Assembly (NCBI GenBank): GCA_029990175.1 | Contig: JARKIP010000017.1 | Location: 27,763,001 to 27,827,000, forward strand | Reading direction: 5' to 3' | DNA length: 64,000 nucleotides | Source: Petunia secreta | Taxonomy: Eukaryota > Streptophyta > Magnoliopsida > Solanales > Solanaceae | Shown: positions 21,461 to 34,688 of the stretch, piece after piece | How positions within the stretch are numbered: the first letter of the stretch is position 1 | Layout of the letters: every line of letters begins with the position of its first letter | Program-made: the position numbers and the translations under genes | The notes under the pieces: model-generated | The model's database searches: none | The model's input: the letters and a program-made list of their open reading frames with translations, nothing else | What the model was told of the DNA's origin: nothing

Positions 21461-22437
21461 ACAATAGGGGGAAGCTTTTGAAGTACCTTGTTACTACTCA
21501 CTATAGAAGATTTGATGCAAGCTATATTATTTTTACGGACGCACTATGCAACATCTCTGTTGATTTTAGTGTTGTTCTGCAAGCTCCTTGTGGGAATGTA
21601 GTTACTCATATCCTAATGTATGTCAAAGGCTCATTTGAACAGGGTCTATCGTATAAGGATAAGGATAATGCAACTACTACTGGATAGTATGATGCAGACC
21701 AGGAATGATCTTCAGACTAAACATCTACTTCAGGGTATTGTCTCTGAATTGGAAATATTATGACTTGAAAAAGTGAAAATAAAAGAGACATGTAGTTAAA
21801 CCATGAGCTGAGATAGAATTCCAGCAACAAAGTTGATTACATGTGCACATATAATGCTAAAGTAACTTCTCAAGGAGTTGAGGTGTGAAAGAGATATACA
21901 TACCGATGATGGATTGTGGCAAGCTGGCATTAGACCTTTAACTATAAATTTTTTCATGAAGTAAAACGGCGTCAGTATGAGGATCCAGGTCTAGTTGAAT
22001 ACAGACAGATAGCCAAAAGAAACGGAATCACCATACAGGGTTACTACTGACGGTGTTCTAATGTATAAAAAAAATAGACTTTGTGTTCCTGATGTAGTAG
22101 ATTTACGTGGATAGATTATGATAGATACATATTATTCCAAATACACTGTTCATCCAGGTTCGACTAAGATGTACCATAATCTTAAGCAGATTTATTGGTG
22201 GGACGAAATGACGTGTGACATAGCAGAATTTGTGGCTCAATGTTCTAATTGCCAGCAAGTTAAAATCGTGTCATCTTTCCAGACTTTATGCTTTCAGCAG
22301 ATAGGTACATATATATGATCTGGTTGCCAGCTTATCTCTATCATTAATAGATTATTAGTGGGTTTAGCAATGATCGACACTTATTGTAGGTTTCTGTCGT
22401 GGCCCTAGGTTGGGTCGTGACAAAAGTGGTATCGATG
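21461..22437 (+). pseudogene. Inverted integrase remnant, interior 2
   Basis: This is the best-kept version of the segment: 22118-22318 is open for 66 codons and contains the integrase zinc-binding signature in order, with HPGSTKMYH at residues 12-20, IYWWDEM and then AQCSNCQQVK (His-His-Cys-Cys spacing as in Ty3/gypsy). The ATG at its start is accidental. The flanking sequence ends in GGGTCGTGACA and a primer-site-like TGGTATCGATGCC. No catalytic DDE core is present. Confidence 0.7.
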
Positions 22438-23570
22438 CCTTAGAGATTTAGTATTACCATTCAGTATTTGGAGGAAGACTCCTCCACTTAAAGCACAAAC
22501 TCATGCAGCCATTTGAATAGGAATAACCATCCTCACACAGTCTGCTGGACCAAAGAAGATTTAGCTAAAAGCTAAACGTAGGCAGACCTAAGCTACAAAC
22601 TACACTTTCGAGTTGCCAAACAGCTGCAACTCTTGAGTTCACAACTCCATACCTTTGCCGCAAACACCACCGCTTGATGGATGGTACTTCTATATAAAAA
22701 TTTCGGCAGAGTTTCCCCTGAAACTGGATGATCCGCAGAAACAGGACCAGCACTATACTATACATGGGAATGGATACCCGGATAAACTGATATCCAAAAC
22801 AATAATGTGCTTACCCGGCTATAATAACACGTACTCTGGCTCAACACAGGGAACATCACAAGCGGCTACCAACTGCACCAGTGCCGAACAAAGAGAGATA
22901 GCAATGGACTGAGGATAGAAATAATTAGAGCTTCAGGAAGCTCATCTTTTTATTTGCTTGGCTCCCAGAGCTACACTGCTTCCGAGTCAGGCTACCCCAA
23001 AAATCATAATTGAAGAAATAGACACTAAATAAGCTTTATGAAAAAACATCCATACCAATTTAACCTCCCAATAAGAAGGAAACTCTGACTATTTACCAAA
23101 ATACCCTTTTATAACTAAGACAAGCTCATAGTATAACATGACTCTACTAGAATCTCGAACTAAGAGGAGACACATAGATCGAGCATCACTTACCATCCAC
23201 TTTATACCGGAAGAAACAACGACGCTTCCTGATAGTGACGAATAAGAATCCCATCATCCTACCAACACTGATTTCCGAGGAGAGAGGTAAAATGACTTGA
23301 CATAATAACACAAGGTGGCATAACTGGATGCCAAACAGGAAATAGCAATACTCACTGTCAAATCTCTCATATTTAGACCAGATAAATTAGTAGGGTCTCA
23401 CCAGTGCAAGGAATAAATCATATCAGAAACTCACCCCTCTACCGCAACCGATTCTTAATTACGAATATATCCAAGAAAACCGTAGAAACATGATAAGACA
23501 CACCATTTCCAGATCGATCGGAAAGATAAATCTTACTTACAGATAAGGGAAGAAGAAACACACGGGTCTA

Positions 23571-24985
23571 TTACATCGGATATCTCAGCATCCTGCCAGA
23601 CTGGCAGATCATTGAACTGCCCCTGCAGCTGAGTTGAGCCACTACCCTGACAATCACTTTCTGAAGAACCACTGCCGCCACACTCTCAACCTTTACTGGA
23701 TGGTGGCATTTCTCTGATATATTAAAATTTAAATGAAATTCCTGCGACTGTGCAGGTGCCAGATGACGAGAGAAAGGACGACTGCCTACTTTCCAGAGTG
23801 ATGAAAAAAATTCCTCAAAGGACAATTTAGCACGACAATGATAACACCTTTTCGCTAAATATGGGAGCTGGATAGATTGTTGAAAGCTACAAAGAGAAAA
23901 ATTGGGTCTGATATTGACGAACTATTGGCGCACTCTAAGAATCGCGTGACACAAGCTGAGATAACCTGGAAAGTGACCTCCCAAAATAATCAGAACTTTT
24001 ACCTCCAAATGAGGTACCTTTGTTGCCCACCAGGGCCGTGGGATCTCTTACTTTCCCGCTCTAACTCTTCCCCCCTAACTTATTGTATGCCTAATACCTT
24101 TGAGCAATATCAACAACGACATCAAGTGAAGTCCCAACCTCAATTTCTCGTGCCATCCGGGATCTCAAGGAAGGAGAAAAGTCAGCAATAAATCTTTGAA
24201 TCTCTCGCAAGGCTCATGAACTAGTTCTAATCTGTTCTATAGAATTCAATCTCATATTCTGAAACCAACAGGCTAACCGTCATGCTACCTTGTCTAATCT
24301 ATTCAAACTGGCAACACTTTTCATCCCGCTCGCTACTCGAAAAGAAACTTTTCCACGAATCTAGAAGAAAAATCGAACCAAGTCAGCTAATAAGAGTGCA
24401 GTCCACCAATCCAGGGTTGGACCTTGAAACTAGAAAGCAGAATAATCAACACCATACCGTTTGATATAATCAAGAGCCTGAAGGATACAAATACCCTGAC
24501 ATTATTTTTTTTTAAAATTTTTTTACGGGGTTTATCTGATGCATTGCTTAGGAATATCGGAAGGTTCAACCGCGTAAAATAATGCAACCTCTTCGGACAC
24601 TCGGACCGAGCCATATCTCAGGCTAACTAACCAGCCAGAATAACTAGAAGCACAACACATGCTATCTCCGAAACATAATTCACTGCAGCAATATTAAGAA
24701 CCGGAAAAGGAACTACCTGAGATCGAACGTCTGCACATGCGGCAACTTGATAAGTAGCCTAGCGAATAATAAGTTCTTGCGGTATCTGCGTCGCCAAAAT
24801 TCTCATAAAAGCATCGTAGAGAGCCAAGGGAACCACAAGGCCCTGCTCCCTTATCCATTGCGAGCTCGTACAGCTGGGACCTCCGTAACTAGATCGCCAG
24901 CACGATCAAAAACTCTCGGGGCTTCGTCAGTGCTAACCCTAGGCCAGACTGCTTCGTCTTGAACTCATACCATTTGCTGATTTAT
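23571..24985 (-). pseudogene. Degenerate gypsy gag, interior 2
   Basis: This is the minus-strand equivalent of 16930-18350 with the LDWW motif near 24400-24425 and the knuckle remnant near 23830-23850. Multiple stops and frameshifts. It is of the same family as the gag at 37620-38054. Confidence 0.65.
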
Positions 24986-25949
24986 CGCACGAGGGTTTCA
25001 CAATTACCATGAAGGAATTAACGAATTAACGAAAATAATTTTAAATCCTAGACCGATGCACGATTAGAAATGAAGGAAGTGAAACTTCCTAAATGCCATC
25101 GTAGCCTCCGTAGATAAGTACGGACGTCTACGTACCCATCAGCGAGACTCTACTAGACACTGTCTTAGTCTGGATAGACACTAAACCGGGCTCTGATGCC
25201 AACTGACACGACCCGGAATCCGGTTAAGCCGTGCGGGCACCCGACATCTTCCCCTAGACCCGTCGGGCGAACCCTTACCAATTAAATTAGGAAAATAAAT
25301 ATAATAATTTATAAATAAGGACAAGACTTAAAAAAAAACATAGAGATACTGATATCTCTAAGCTGTACAAAAGAAATTACAGCTGACTACCCAATGTACT
25401 AGGTTTAGGGTTATCCAGACTAGACATCTAAGAGTACAAAGAGACAGATACCTCCTGAAGGGAGCAAAATGCCGCTGAAATAATAAACAATAAACTGGTG
25501 GCCATCTGGAATAAAAGCTAGCTCACCCTGACAGCTGAAGTTGTCATCGCTCCTGAGCAACGTGACGTACTCAATCCTGTAGCGAACCTGCCGAAATAAA
25601 ATAGATAGACATGAAACAAACAACAAACCAGGGTGAGTCAAAAGGACTCAATAAGTGGGGCAGACTAGCCACCTCAAAGAATAGGATAGCTAGCCAGGGA
25701 GAAAAGAAACAGATAGATCAAATTTCTTTTATTTAAATTATAAAAAGGCAGAGCCAGATAATAACCAGAAACACATATGAAACCATAAACTCAGCCAGGA
25801 ATACGAGCCAGAAACATATCAGCAAATAAGCAATGGACATATAAGCAGAACAGTAGTTATGTACTGCAAGTCTACACAATGGTATGAAATGAAATGAAAT
25901 GAAATGAAATATGATGCAAAGGGTCACATGTGCCCGTAATCCAATCCCG

Positions 25950-26291
25950 AAGCAGAATACTCCTGCATTCGAGGGGAATCAGATCTGATAACCAACTGGA
26001 GCGGAATACTCCTACTCCTGGGGCGGAATACTCCTGCACCCAATATAATTTAAACCAGAGGCGGAATACTCATGCACTCTCTTGGGGCGGAATACTCCTG
26101 CACCCGATATAATATAAAGCTGAGGCGGAATACTCCTGCACTCTCCTGGGGCGGAATCCTCCTACCCTCAATATGATACAATGGAGCGGAATACTCCTGC
26201 TCCTGGGGCGGAATACTCCTACCCTAATTATGATACAATGGAGCGGAATACTCCTGCTCCTGGGGTGGAATAATCCTGCACTCAATATGAT
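25950..26291 (-). repeat. GGAATACTCC minisatellite, LTR3
   Basis: Eleven copies by hand count of the LTR-specific core with the same two spacer types. The last copy is altered to GTGGAATAATCC. Confidence 0.9.
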
Positions 26292-27132
26292 ATGCAATGT
26301 AATGCATATGAATGACATATAATGCATGTGAATGCAATGTGATGTAATAATAACCCTTCACCGGCGCGGGACTCTCATCGACAGCCGGGAAGCAGATGCC
26401 AACTCACAGCCATAGTACAATACTCAGATCCTCAACGCAATACCAACAACATGACATAACATCTAATATACAATGTAAATCCAAAGCTAAGGCGTAAGGA
26501 GTACGCCTATCGGCGGCTACACACGTAAGCAACACGTGGTAGAAAATCCACGAGGCCAGGTGCCTCCAAAGAAATGGATATGAACACTTACCTCGTTCCA
26601 AAGTTAACACTGCTACCCAACAACCGCTTTATCCTTTGAATTCATTGCCAAACGATCCCACTCTATTCAATAAGCAGGAAAATATATCAAATTAGCCTAA
26701 AGGCTTTATTCCTTATTTCTTAGGGTAATCCGGGTAGGAACCTGATACCCTATTCGTATACGCAATACGCAGGCCAGGCCTATGTACAGGGTTTAAAGTC
26801 ACATAACCAAACCCTAAATAAATTACATTTATAAGTTCCGCATAACTCACTGAGTACGAATATATAATCTATTCCATTATCAGGGTCCATTTGACCCTTT
26901 AAACTATTAATTGAACTTATTAAAACGATGTCTAATATTCCAAATTTTACCGTTAAAACATATTCAAACACACGTAATAAACTCAAATAATATATTAGGA
27001 TCATTACCTGAATGTTTTAGGGTGAAAATTCTACTTTTCTGCGGCTCCGTTTTTCATTTTCTGGAATTTTTTTCCTTACTGCGTGTTTTCCTTTTCTCTG
27101 TTAATGTTGCATTTTTTGCTGCTTCAATTAAA

Positions 27133-27160
27133 GAAGATGAGCTTATATAAGCTCATCTTC
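27133..27160. promoter_or_regulatory. 28-bp perfect palindrome around a TATA box, LTR3
   Basis: Identical to the palindrome in LTR2. It is flanked by GGCGGTTGT on the element upstream side, which corresponds to the GGCGGTGG upstream of the palindromes in B and C. Confidence 0.75.
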
Positions 27161-28091
27161 ACAACCGCCATTCATTTAACTTTTTTGTCTTTTTCTCATT
27201 TTATTTTATTTATTTTATTTTATTTTATTTTTTTTTCTTAACGAAAATTAAAACAGTGCCCTACGATATTCGAAAGAATTCCAACTTTTGCATACAAATT
27301 ATACAAAATATATGTAACATACTCGCGAAGGCAGATCTCAAATTGGACTCCCAAAACTCAAGATGCGAATTTAAATAGAAAAGTCAAATTATTTAACTTT
27401 CGGTGTTTTAGCAGAAATTAGCCGAACAACATCGAAATTCCTTTTCGAAAGTTTACAAAAATCACAAATAATCATACGAACCTAACGGCGCTTTCGGATT
27501 TCGAATCGGAGCTCATTCGGCAAAACCGAGCTCGAAAATCTCTTTTTAATATTTATCGCCAATAAAAACTGAAACCTTCTTCCGATGCCTACCAAATGAG
27601 GTCTGACTTAGCTCAAATTTTACAGACAGGTCCTAATGGACATTACGAATATTTTAAAATTATCGGCACGCCAATCGGAGTCCTAACTTCCAAAACGACT
27701 GACCGAGGTCGTTTCATTCTCCTCCACTTAAACTCTCGTTCGTCCTCGAACGAGCCTAAGTCTAAAGAAAAATTCGCACAGATAACAAAAAACTTGCATG
27801 ACCTTCATAAGCTACTCCACGGACCTTATCTCTTGATTACAGGATCAGAATGATATTACGCACATCGTATTTTTGGAATAAAATATATCTGGATAATATG
27901 GTAATACCATTGCACAGCTTATTCTAACTAAGCTGATCCTTCCTCGATCACGTAAAGAGAGTTCTACATTTTCGAAGCAATGATACACGAAACTTTGAAT
28001 GGGTTAACAAGATTCAGCCGATAATTACCTCTTCGATATACCTTTCAATATAGAACAGGTCGATGGATCTAAGAATTAGCTCACGCTTGAT

Positions 28092-29068
28092 ACAATAGGG
28101 GGAAGCTTTTGAAGTACCTTGTTACTACTCACTATAGAAGATTTGATGCAAGCTATATTATTTTTACGGACGCACTATGCAACATCTCTATTGATTTTAG
28201 TATTTTTCTGCAAGCTCCTTGTGGGAATGTAGTTACTCATATCCTAATGTATGTCAAAGGCTCATCTGAACAGGGTCTATCGTATAAGGATAAGGATCAT
28301 GCAACTACTACTGGATAGTATGATGCAGACCAGGAATGATCTTCAGACTAAACATCTACTTCAGGGTATTGTCTCTGAATTGGAAATATTATGACTTGAA
28401 AAAGTGAAAATAAAAGAGACATGTAGTTAAACCATGAGCTGAGACGGAATTCCAGCAACAAAGTTGATTACATGTGCTCATATAATGCTAAAGTAACTTC
28501 TCAAGGAGTTGAGGTGTGAAAGAGATATACATACCGATGATGGATTGTCGGCAAGCTGCACTAGACCTTTAACTATAAATTTTTTCTTGAAGTAAAACGG
28601 CGTCAGTATGAGGATCCAGGTCTAGTTGAATACGGACAGATAGCCAAAAGAAACGGAATCACCATACAGGGTTACTACTGAGGTGTTCTAATGTATAAAA
28701 AAATAGACTTTGTGTTCCTGATGTAGTAGATTTACGTGGATAGATTACGATAGAGACATATTATTCCAAATACATTGTTCATCCAGGTTCGACTAAGATG
28801 TACCATAATCTTAAGCAGATTTATTGGTGGGACGAAATGACGTGTGACATAGCAGAATTTGTGGCTCAATGTTCTAATTGCCAGCAAGTTCAAATCGTGT
28901 CATCTTTCCAGACTTTATGCTTTCAGCAGATAGATACATATATATGATCAGGTTGCCAGCTTATCTCTATCATTAATAGATTATTAGTGGGTTTAGCAAT
29001 GATCGACACTTATTGTAGGTTTCTGTCGTGGCCCTAGGTTGGGTCGTGACAAAAGTGGTATCAATGCC
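28092..29068 (+). pseudogene. Inverted integrase remnant, interior 3
   Basis: This is the third copy of the opposite-strand integrase segment, close to the interior 1 version. The zinc-binding stretch is at about 28750-28910, the LTR-like end GGGTCGTGACA to 29051 and the primer-like TGGTATCAATGCC from 29056. Confidence 0.65.
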
Positions 29069-30200
29069 TTAGAGATTTAGTATTACCATTCAGTATTTGG
29101 AGGAAGACTCCTCCACTTAAAGCACAAACTCATGCAACCATTTGAATAGGAATAACCATCCTCACACAGTCTGCTGGACCAAAGAAGATTTAGCTAAAAG
29201 CTGAATGTAGGCAGACCTAAGCTACCAACTACACTTTCGAGTTGCCAAACAGCTGCAACTCTTGAGTTCACAACTCCATACCTTTGCCGCAAACACCACC
29301 GCTTGATGGATGGTACTTCTATATAAAAATTTCGGCAGAGTTTCCCCTGAAACTGGATGATCCGCAGAAACAGGACCAGCACTATACTATACATGGGAAT
29401 GGATACCCGGATAAACTGATATCCAAAACAATAATAAGCTTACTCGGCTACAATAACACGTACTCTGACTCAACACAGGGAACATCACAAGCGGCTACCA
29501 ACTGCACCAGTGCCGAACAAAGAAGAGATGGCAATGGACTGAGGATAGAAATAATTAGAGCTTCAGGAAGCTCATCTTTTTATTTGCTTGGCTCCCAGAG
29601 CTACACTACTTCCGAGTCAGGCTAGCCCAAAAATCATAATTGAAGAAATAGACACTAAATAAGCTTTATGGAAAAACATCCATACCAATTTAACCTCCCA
29701 ATAAGAAGGAAACTCTGACAATTTACCAAAATACCCTTTTATAACTAAGACAAGCTCATAGTATAACATGACTCTACTAGAATCTCGAACTAAGAGGAGA
29801 CACATAGATCGAGCATCACTTACCATCCACTTTACACCGGAAGAAACAACGACACTTCCTGATAGTGACGAATAAGAATCCCATCATCCTACCAACACTG
29901 ATTTCCGAGGAGAGAGGTAAAATGACTTGACATAATAACACAAGGTGGCATAACAGGATGCCAAACAGGCAATAGCAATACTCACCGTCAAATCTCTCAT
30001 ATTTAGATGAGATAAATTAGTAGGGTCTCACCAATGTAAGGAATAAATCATATCAGAAACTCACCCCTCTACCGCAACCGATTCTTAATTACGAAAATAT
30101 CCAAGAAAACCGTCGAAACATGATAAGACACACCATTTCCATATCGATCGGAAAGATAAATCTTACTTACAGATAAGGGAAGAAGAAACACACGGGTCTA

Positions 30201-31605
30201 CTACATCGGATATCTCAGCATCCTGCCAGACTGGCAGCTCATTGAACTGCCCCTGCAGCTGAGTTGAGCCACTACCCTGACAATCACTTTCTGAAGAACC
30301 ACTGCCACCACACTCTCAACCTTTACTGGATGGTGGCATTTCTCTGATTGATTAAAATTTAAATGAAATTCCTGCGACTGTGCAGGTGCCAGATGACGAG
30401 AGAAAGGACGACTGCCTACTTTCCAGAGTAATGAAAAAAACTCCTCAAAGGACAATGTGACTCACGACAATGATAACACCTTTTCGCTGAATATGGGAGC
30501 TGGATAGATTGTTGAAAGCTACAAAGAGAAAAACTGGGTCTGATATTGACGAACTACTGGCGCACTCTAAGAATCGCGAAGATAACCTGAAAAGTGACCT
30601 CCCAAAATAATCAGAACTTTTACCTCCAAATGAGGTACCATGGTTGCCCACCAGGGCCGTGGGATCTCTTACTTTTCCGCTCTAACTCTTCCCCCCTAAC
30701 TTATGGTATGCCTAATACCTTTGAGCAATATCAACAACGACATCAAGTGAAGTCCCAACCTCAATTTCTCGAGCCATCCGGGATTTCAAGGAAGGAGAAA
30801 GCTCAGCAATAAATCTTTGAATCTCTCGCAAGGCTCATGAACTAGTTCTAATCCGTTCTATAGAATTAAATCTCATATTCTGAAACCAACAGGCTAACCG
30901 ACATGCTACCTTGTCTAATCTATTCAAACTGCAACACTTTTCATCTCACTCGCTACTCGAAAAGAAACTTTTCCACGAATCTAGAAGAAAAATCGAACCA
31001 AGTCAGCTAATAAGAGTGCAGTCCACCAATCTAGGGCTGGACCTTGAAACTGGAAAGCTGAATAATAAACACCATACCGTTTGATATAATCAAGAGCCTG
31101 AAAGATACAAAAACCCTGACATTATTTTTTTTTAAAATTTTTTTATGAGATTTATCTGATGCATTGCTTAAGAATATCGGAAGGTTCAACCGCATAAAAT
31201 AATGCAACCTCTTCGGATACTCGGACCGAGCCATATCTCAGGCTAACTAACCAGCCAGAATAACTAGAAACACAACACATGCTGTCTCTGAAACATAATT
31301 CACTGCAGCAATATTAAGAACCGGAAAAGGAACTACCTGAGATCGAACGTCTGCACATGCGGCAACTTGATAAGTAGCCTAGCGAATAATAAGTTCTTGC
31401 GGTATCTGCGTCGCCAAAATTCTCATAAAAGCATCGTAGAGAGCCAAGGGAACCACAAGGCCCTGCTCCCTTATCCATTGCGAGCTCGTACAGCTGGGAC
31501 CTCCGTAACTAGATCGCCAGCACGATCAAAAACTCTCGGGGCTTCGTCAGTGCTAACCCCAGGCCAGACTGCTTCGTCTTGAACTCATACCATTTGCTGA
31601 TTTAT
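30201..31605 (-). pseudogene. Degenerate gypsy gag, interior 3
   Basis: This is the third gag copy. LDWW lies near 31020-31045 and the knuckle remnant KRCYHCRE near 30460-30485. It has a small deletion relative to the others near 30578 and many stops. Confidence 0.65.
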
Positions 31606-31823
31606 CGCACGAGGGTTTCACAATTACCATGAAGGAATTAACGAATTAACGAAAATAATTTTAAATCCTAGACCGATGCACGATCAGAAATGAAGGAAGT
31701 GAAACTTCCTAAATGCCATCGTAGCCTCCGTAGATAAGTACGGACGTCTACGTACCCATCAGCGAGACTCTACTAGACACTGTCTTAGTCTGGATAGACA
31801 CTAAACCGGGCTCTGATGCCAAC

Positions 31824-34333
31824 TGACACGACCCGGAATCCGGTTAAGCCGTGCGGGCACCCGACATCTTCCCCTAGACCCGTCGGGCGAACCCTTACCA
31901 ATTAAATTAGGAAAATAAATATAATAATTCATAAATAAGGACAAGACTTAAAAAAAACATAGAGATACTGATATCTCTAAGCTGTACAAAAGAAATTACA
32001 GCTGACTACCCAATATACTAGGTTTAGGGTTATCCAGACTAGACATCTAAGAGTACAAAGAAGACAGATACCTCCTGAAGGGAGCAAAATGCAGCTGAAA
32101 TAATAAACAATAAACTGCTGGCCATCTGGAATAAAAGCTGGCTCACCCTGACAGATGAAGTCGTCATCGCTCCTGAACAACGTGACGAACTCAATCCTGG
32201 AGCGAATCTGCCGAAATGAAATAGATAGACAAGAAACAAACAACAAACCAGGGTGAGTCAAAAGGACTCAATAAGTGGCAGACTAGCCGCCTCAGAGAAT
32301 AGGATAGCTAGCCAAGGAGAAAAGAAACAGATAGACCAAATTCCTTTTATTTAAATTATAAAAAGGCAGAGCCAGATAATAACCAGAAACACATATGAAA
32401 CCATAAACTCAGCCAGGAATACGAGCCAGAAACATATCAGCAAATAAGCAATGCACATATAAGCAGAACAGTAGTTATGTACTGCAAGTCTACACAATGG
32501 AATGAAATGAAATGAAATATGATGCAAAGGGTCACATGTGCCCGTAATCCCATCCCGAAACGGAATACTCCTGCATTCGAGGGGAATCCAATCTGATAAC
32601 CAACCGGAGCGGAATACTCCTGCTCCTGGGGCGGAATACTCCTGCACCTGATATAATATAAACCAGAGGCGGAATACTCCTGCACTCTCTTGGGGAGGAA
32701 TACTCCTGCACCCGATATAATATAAAGCTGAGGCGGAATACTCCTGCACTGTCCTGGGGCGGAATCCTCCTACCCTCAATATGATACAATGGAGCAGAAT
32801 ACTCCTGCTCCTGCGGCGGAATACTCCTACCCTCAATATGATACAATGGAGCGGAATACTCCTGCTCCTAGGGCGGAATACTCCTTCCCTCAATATGATA
32901 CAATGGAGCGGAATACTCCTGCACCCAATATGATATGCAATGTAATGCATATGAATGACATATAATGCATGTGAATGCAATGTGATGCAATAATAACCCT
33001 TCACCGGCGCGGGACTCTCATCGACAGCCGGGAAGCAGATGCCAATTCACAGCCATGGTACAATACTCAGATCCTCAACGCAATACCAACAACATGACAT
33101 ACATCTAATATACAATGTAAATCCAAAGCTAAGGCGTAAGGAGTACGCTTATCGACAGCTACACACGTAAGCAACACGTGGTAGAAAATCCACGAGGCCA
33201 GGTGCCTCCAAAGAAATGGATATGAACACTTACCTCGTTCCAAAGTTAACACTGCTACCCAAAAACCGCTTTATCCTTTGAATTCATTGCCAAACGATCC
33301 CACTCTATTCAATAAGCAGGAAAATATATCAAATTAGCCTAAAGGCTTTATTCCTTATTTCTTAGGGTAATTCGGGTAGGAACCTGATACCCTATTCGTA
33401 TACGCAATACGCAGGCCAGGCCTATGTACAGGGTTTAAAGTCACATAACCAAACCCTAAATAAATTACATTTATAAGTTGCTCATAACTCACTGAACACG
33501 AATATATAATCAATTCCATTATCGGGGTCCATTTGACCCTTTAAACTATTAATTGAACTTATTAAAACGATGTCTAATATTCTAAATTTTATCGTTAAAA
33601 CATATTCAAACACACGTAATAAACTCAAATAATATATTAGGATCATTACCTGAATATTTCAGGTTGAAAATTCTACTTTTCTCCGGTCCTCTTTTTCATT
33701 TTCTGGAATATTTTCCCTCACTGCGTTTTTTCCTTTTCTCTGTTAATGTTGTGTTTTTTGCTGTAAGCTCATCTTCACAACCGCCATTCATTTAAATTTT
33801 TTGTCTTTTTCTCATTTTATTTTATTTATTTTCTTTTATTTTATTTTCTTTTCTTAACAAAAATTAAAACGGTGCCCTACGATATTCGAAATAATTCCAA
33901 CTTTTGCATACAAGTTATACAAAATATATGTAATATACTCGCGAAGGCAGATCTCAAATTAGACTCCCAAAACTCAAGATGCGAATTTAAATAGAAAAAT
34001 TTAAATTATTTAACTTTCGGTATTTTAGCGGAAACTAGCCGAACAACATCGAAATTCACTTTCGAAAGTTTACAAAAATCACAAATAATCATACGAACCA
34101 AACGGCACTTTCGGATTTCGAATCGGAGCTCATTCGGCAAAACCGAGCTCGAAAATCTCTTTTTAATATTTATCGCCAATAAAAACTGAAACCTTCTTCC
34201 GATTCATACCAAATGAGGTCTGATTTAGCTCAAATTTTACAGACAGGTCCTAATGGATATTACGAATATTTTAAAATTATCGGCACGTCAATCGGAGTCC
34301 TAACTTCCAAAACGACTGACCGAGGTCGTTTCA
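31824..34333 (-). repeat. LTR4 of gypsy array
   Basis: This is the outermost 5' LTR in the element sense, about 2510 bp, ending in GGTCGTTTCA directly before the second GACTA. It contains the minisatellite (32560-32930) and the G-box (33174-33181). Only one arm of the TATA palindrome remains (33764-33776), so the TATA centre is partly lost. Confidence 0.9.
32560..32930 (-). repeat. GGAATACTCC minisatellite, LTR4
   Basis: Twelve copies by hand count. Same core and spacer types as LTR1-3 but a different order. Confidence 0.9.
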
Positions 34334-34338
34334 GACTA
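34334..34338. repeat. Target-site duplication of the gypsy array, right
   Basis: GACTA, identical to 11962-11966, immediately after the LTR4 terminus. Confidence 0.9.
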
Positions 34339-34688
34339 AATGTGATCAATCTAAAGATATGGAATCAGGAAGTGATTTGCAAACTCCTATGGTCTTTGAG
34401 TCAACAAAAGGAGAAGCTCTAGATAGAGTAGGTACACACTTACTGTATAAAGAGACAAGACTTACTCACCACGGAGGTGCCCAAACAAACTTCTCTAATG
34501 GTAAGGAAGATTCTAAGCTTGAGAAGACACTGGCAGGTGCTGATGGTATGCCTTCATCTCATCAGAGGAGGACAACTACACATCAAAGAAGCTTACTAGG
34601 CTTTAAGGGGAGATGTTTCTGTCTCCTAGAAGAAACTGATATGTCACAATGTTGCTGCTCCAAAGCATGTGTTTATACTGTGATTTGA
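34334..34688 (+). pseudogene. LINE reverse-transcriptase fragment, segment 2 of 4
   Basis: This segment continues the LINE frame directly after the array (NVINLKIWNQEVICKLLW), includes a VHTYCIK motif and an SLMVRKIL segment, then ends in a region like the family's KLxCxNxAPKxxFILW. Stops occur where the LINE family has Trp (TAG in the LxIEx segment twice, TGA after FIL). It is cut at 34688 by element B and continues at 42301. Overlapping 109-codon and 69-codon frames are shadows of this degraded frame. The first five bases are the right copy of the GACTA duplication. Confidence 0.75.

Larger units (their letters stand above)
21087..25203 (-). other. Interior 2 of gypsy array
   Basis: It has the same layout as interior 1: PBS variant at about 25188-25201, degenerate gag (about 23570-24985), inverted integrase segment (21461-22437), purine tract next to 21087. 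Several small differences in the integrase segment set it apart from interiors 1 and 3, which share bases there. Confidence 0.8.
25204..27716 (-). repeat. LTR3 of gypsy array
   Basis: About 2513 bp. Its left edge (ACCCGGAATCCGGTTAAGCC, CATCTTCCCC) agrees with LTR4, its right half with LTR2. It contains the minisatellite (25950-26291), the G-box (26532-26539) and the palindrome (27133-27160). Confidence 0.9.
27717..31823 (-). other. Interior 3 of gypsy array
   Basis: Same layout as interiors 1 and 2. The gag-end and PBS region agree with interior 2, while the integrase segment agrees with interior 1 (for example GGATTGTCGGCAAGCTGCAC), a mosaic pattern. Confidence 0.8.
11967..34333 (-). mobile_element. 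Tandem Ty3/gypsy array: 4 LTRs, 3 interiors
   Basis: Three head-to-tail copies of a roughly 6.6-kb unit plus a final LTR lie on the minus strand: LTR1-int1-LTR2-int2-LTR3-int3-LTR4 in plus coordinates. The outer ends are flanked by the exact 5-bp duplication GACTA, so a single insertion was enlarged afterwards, presumably by unequal recombination. Each LTR ends TGAAACGACC / GGTCGTGTCA in the element sense. Interiors begin with a tRNA-Met type primer site and end with a purine tract AAGTGGAGGAGAA. Each interior has degenerate gag with many stops, plus an inverted segment carrying an integrase remnant. No intact polyprotein exists, so this is a defective array. The gag DWW motif and integrase HHCC finger place it in Ty3/gypsy; the exact lineage is not settled. 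Confidence 0.9.

Noticed and set aside
34359..34688. 109-codon frame between the array and element B as an independent gene
   Set aside because: Another frame of the same DNA continues the LINE reverse-transcriptase C-terminal region on both sides of the insertions.
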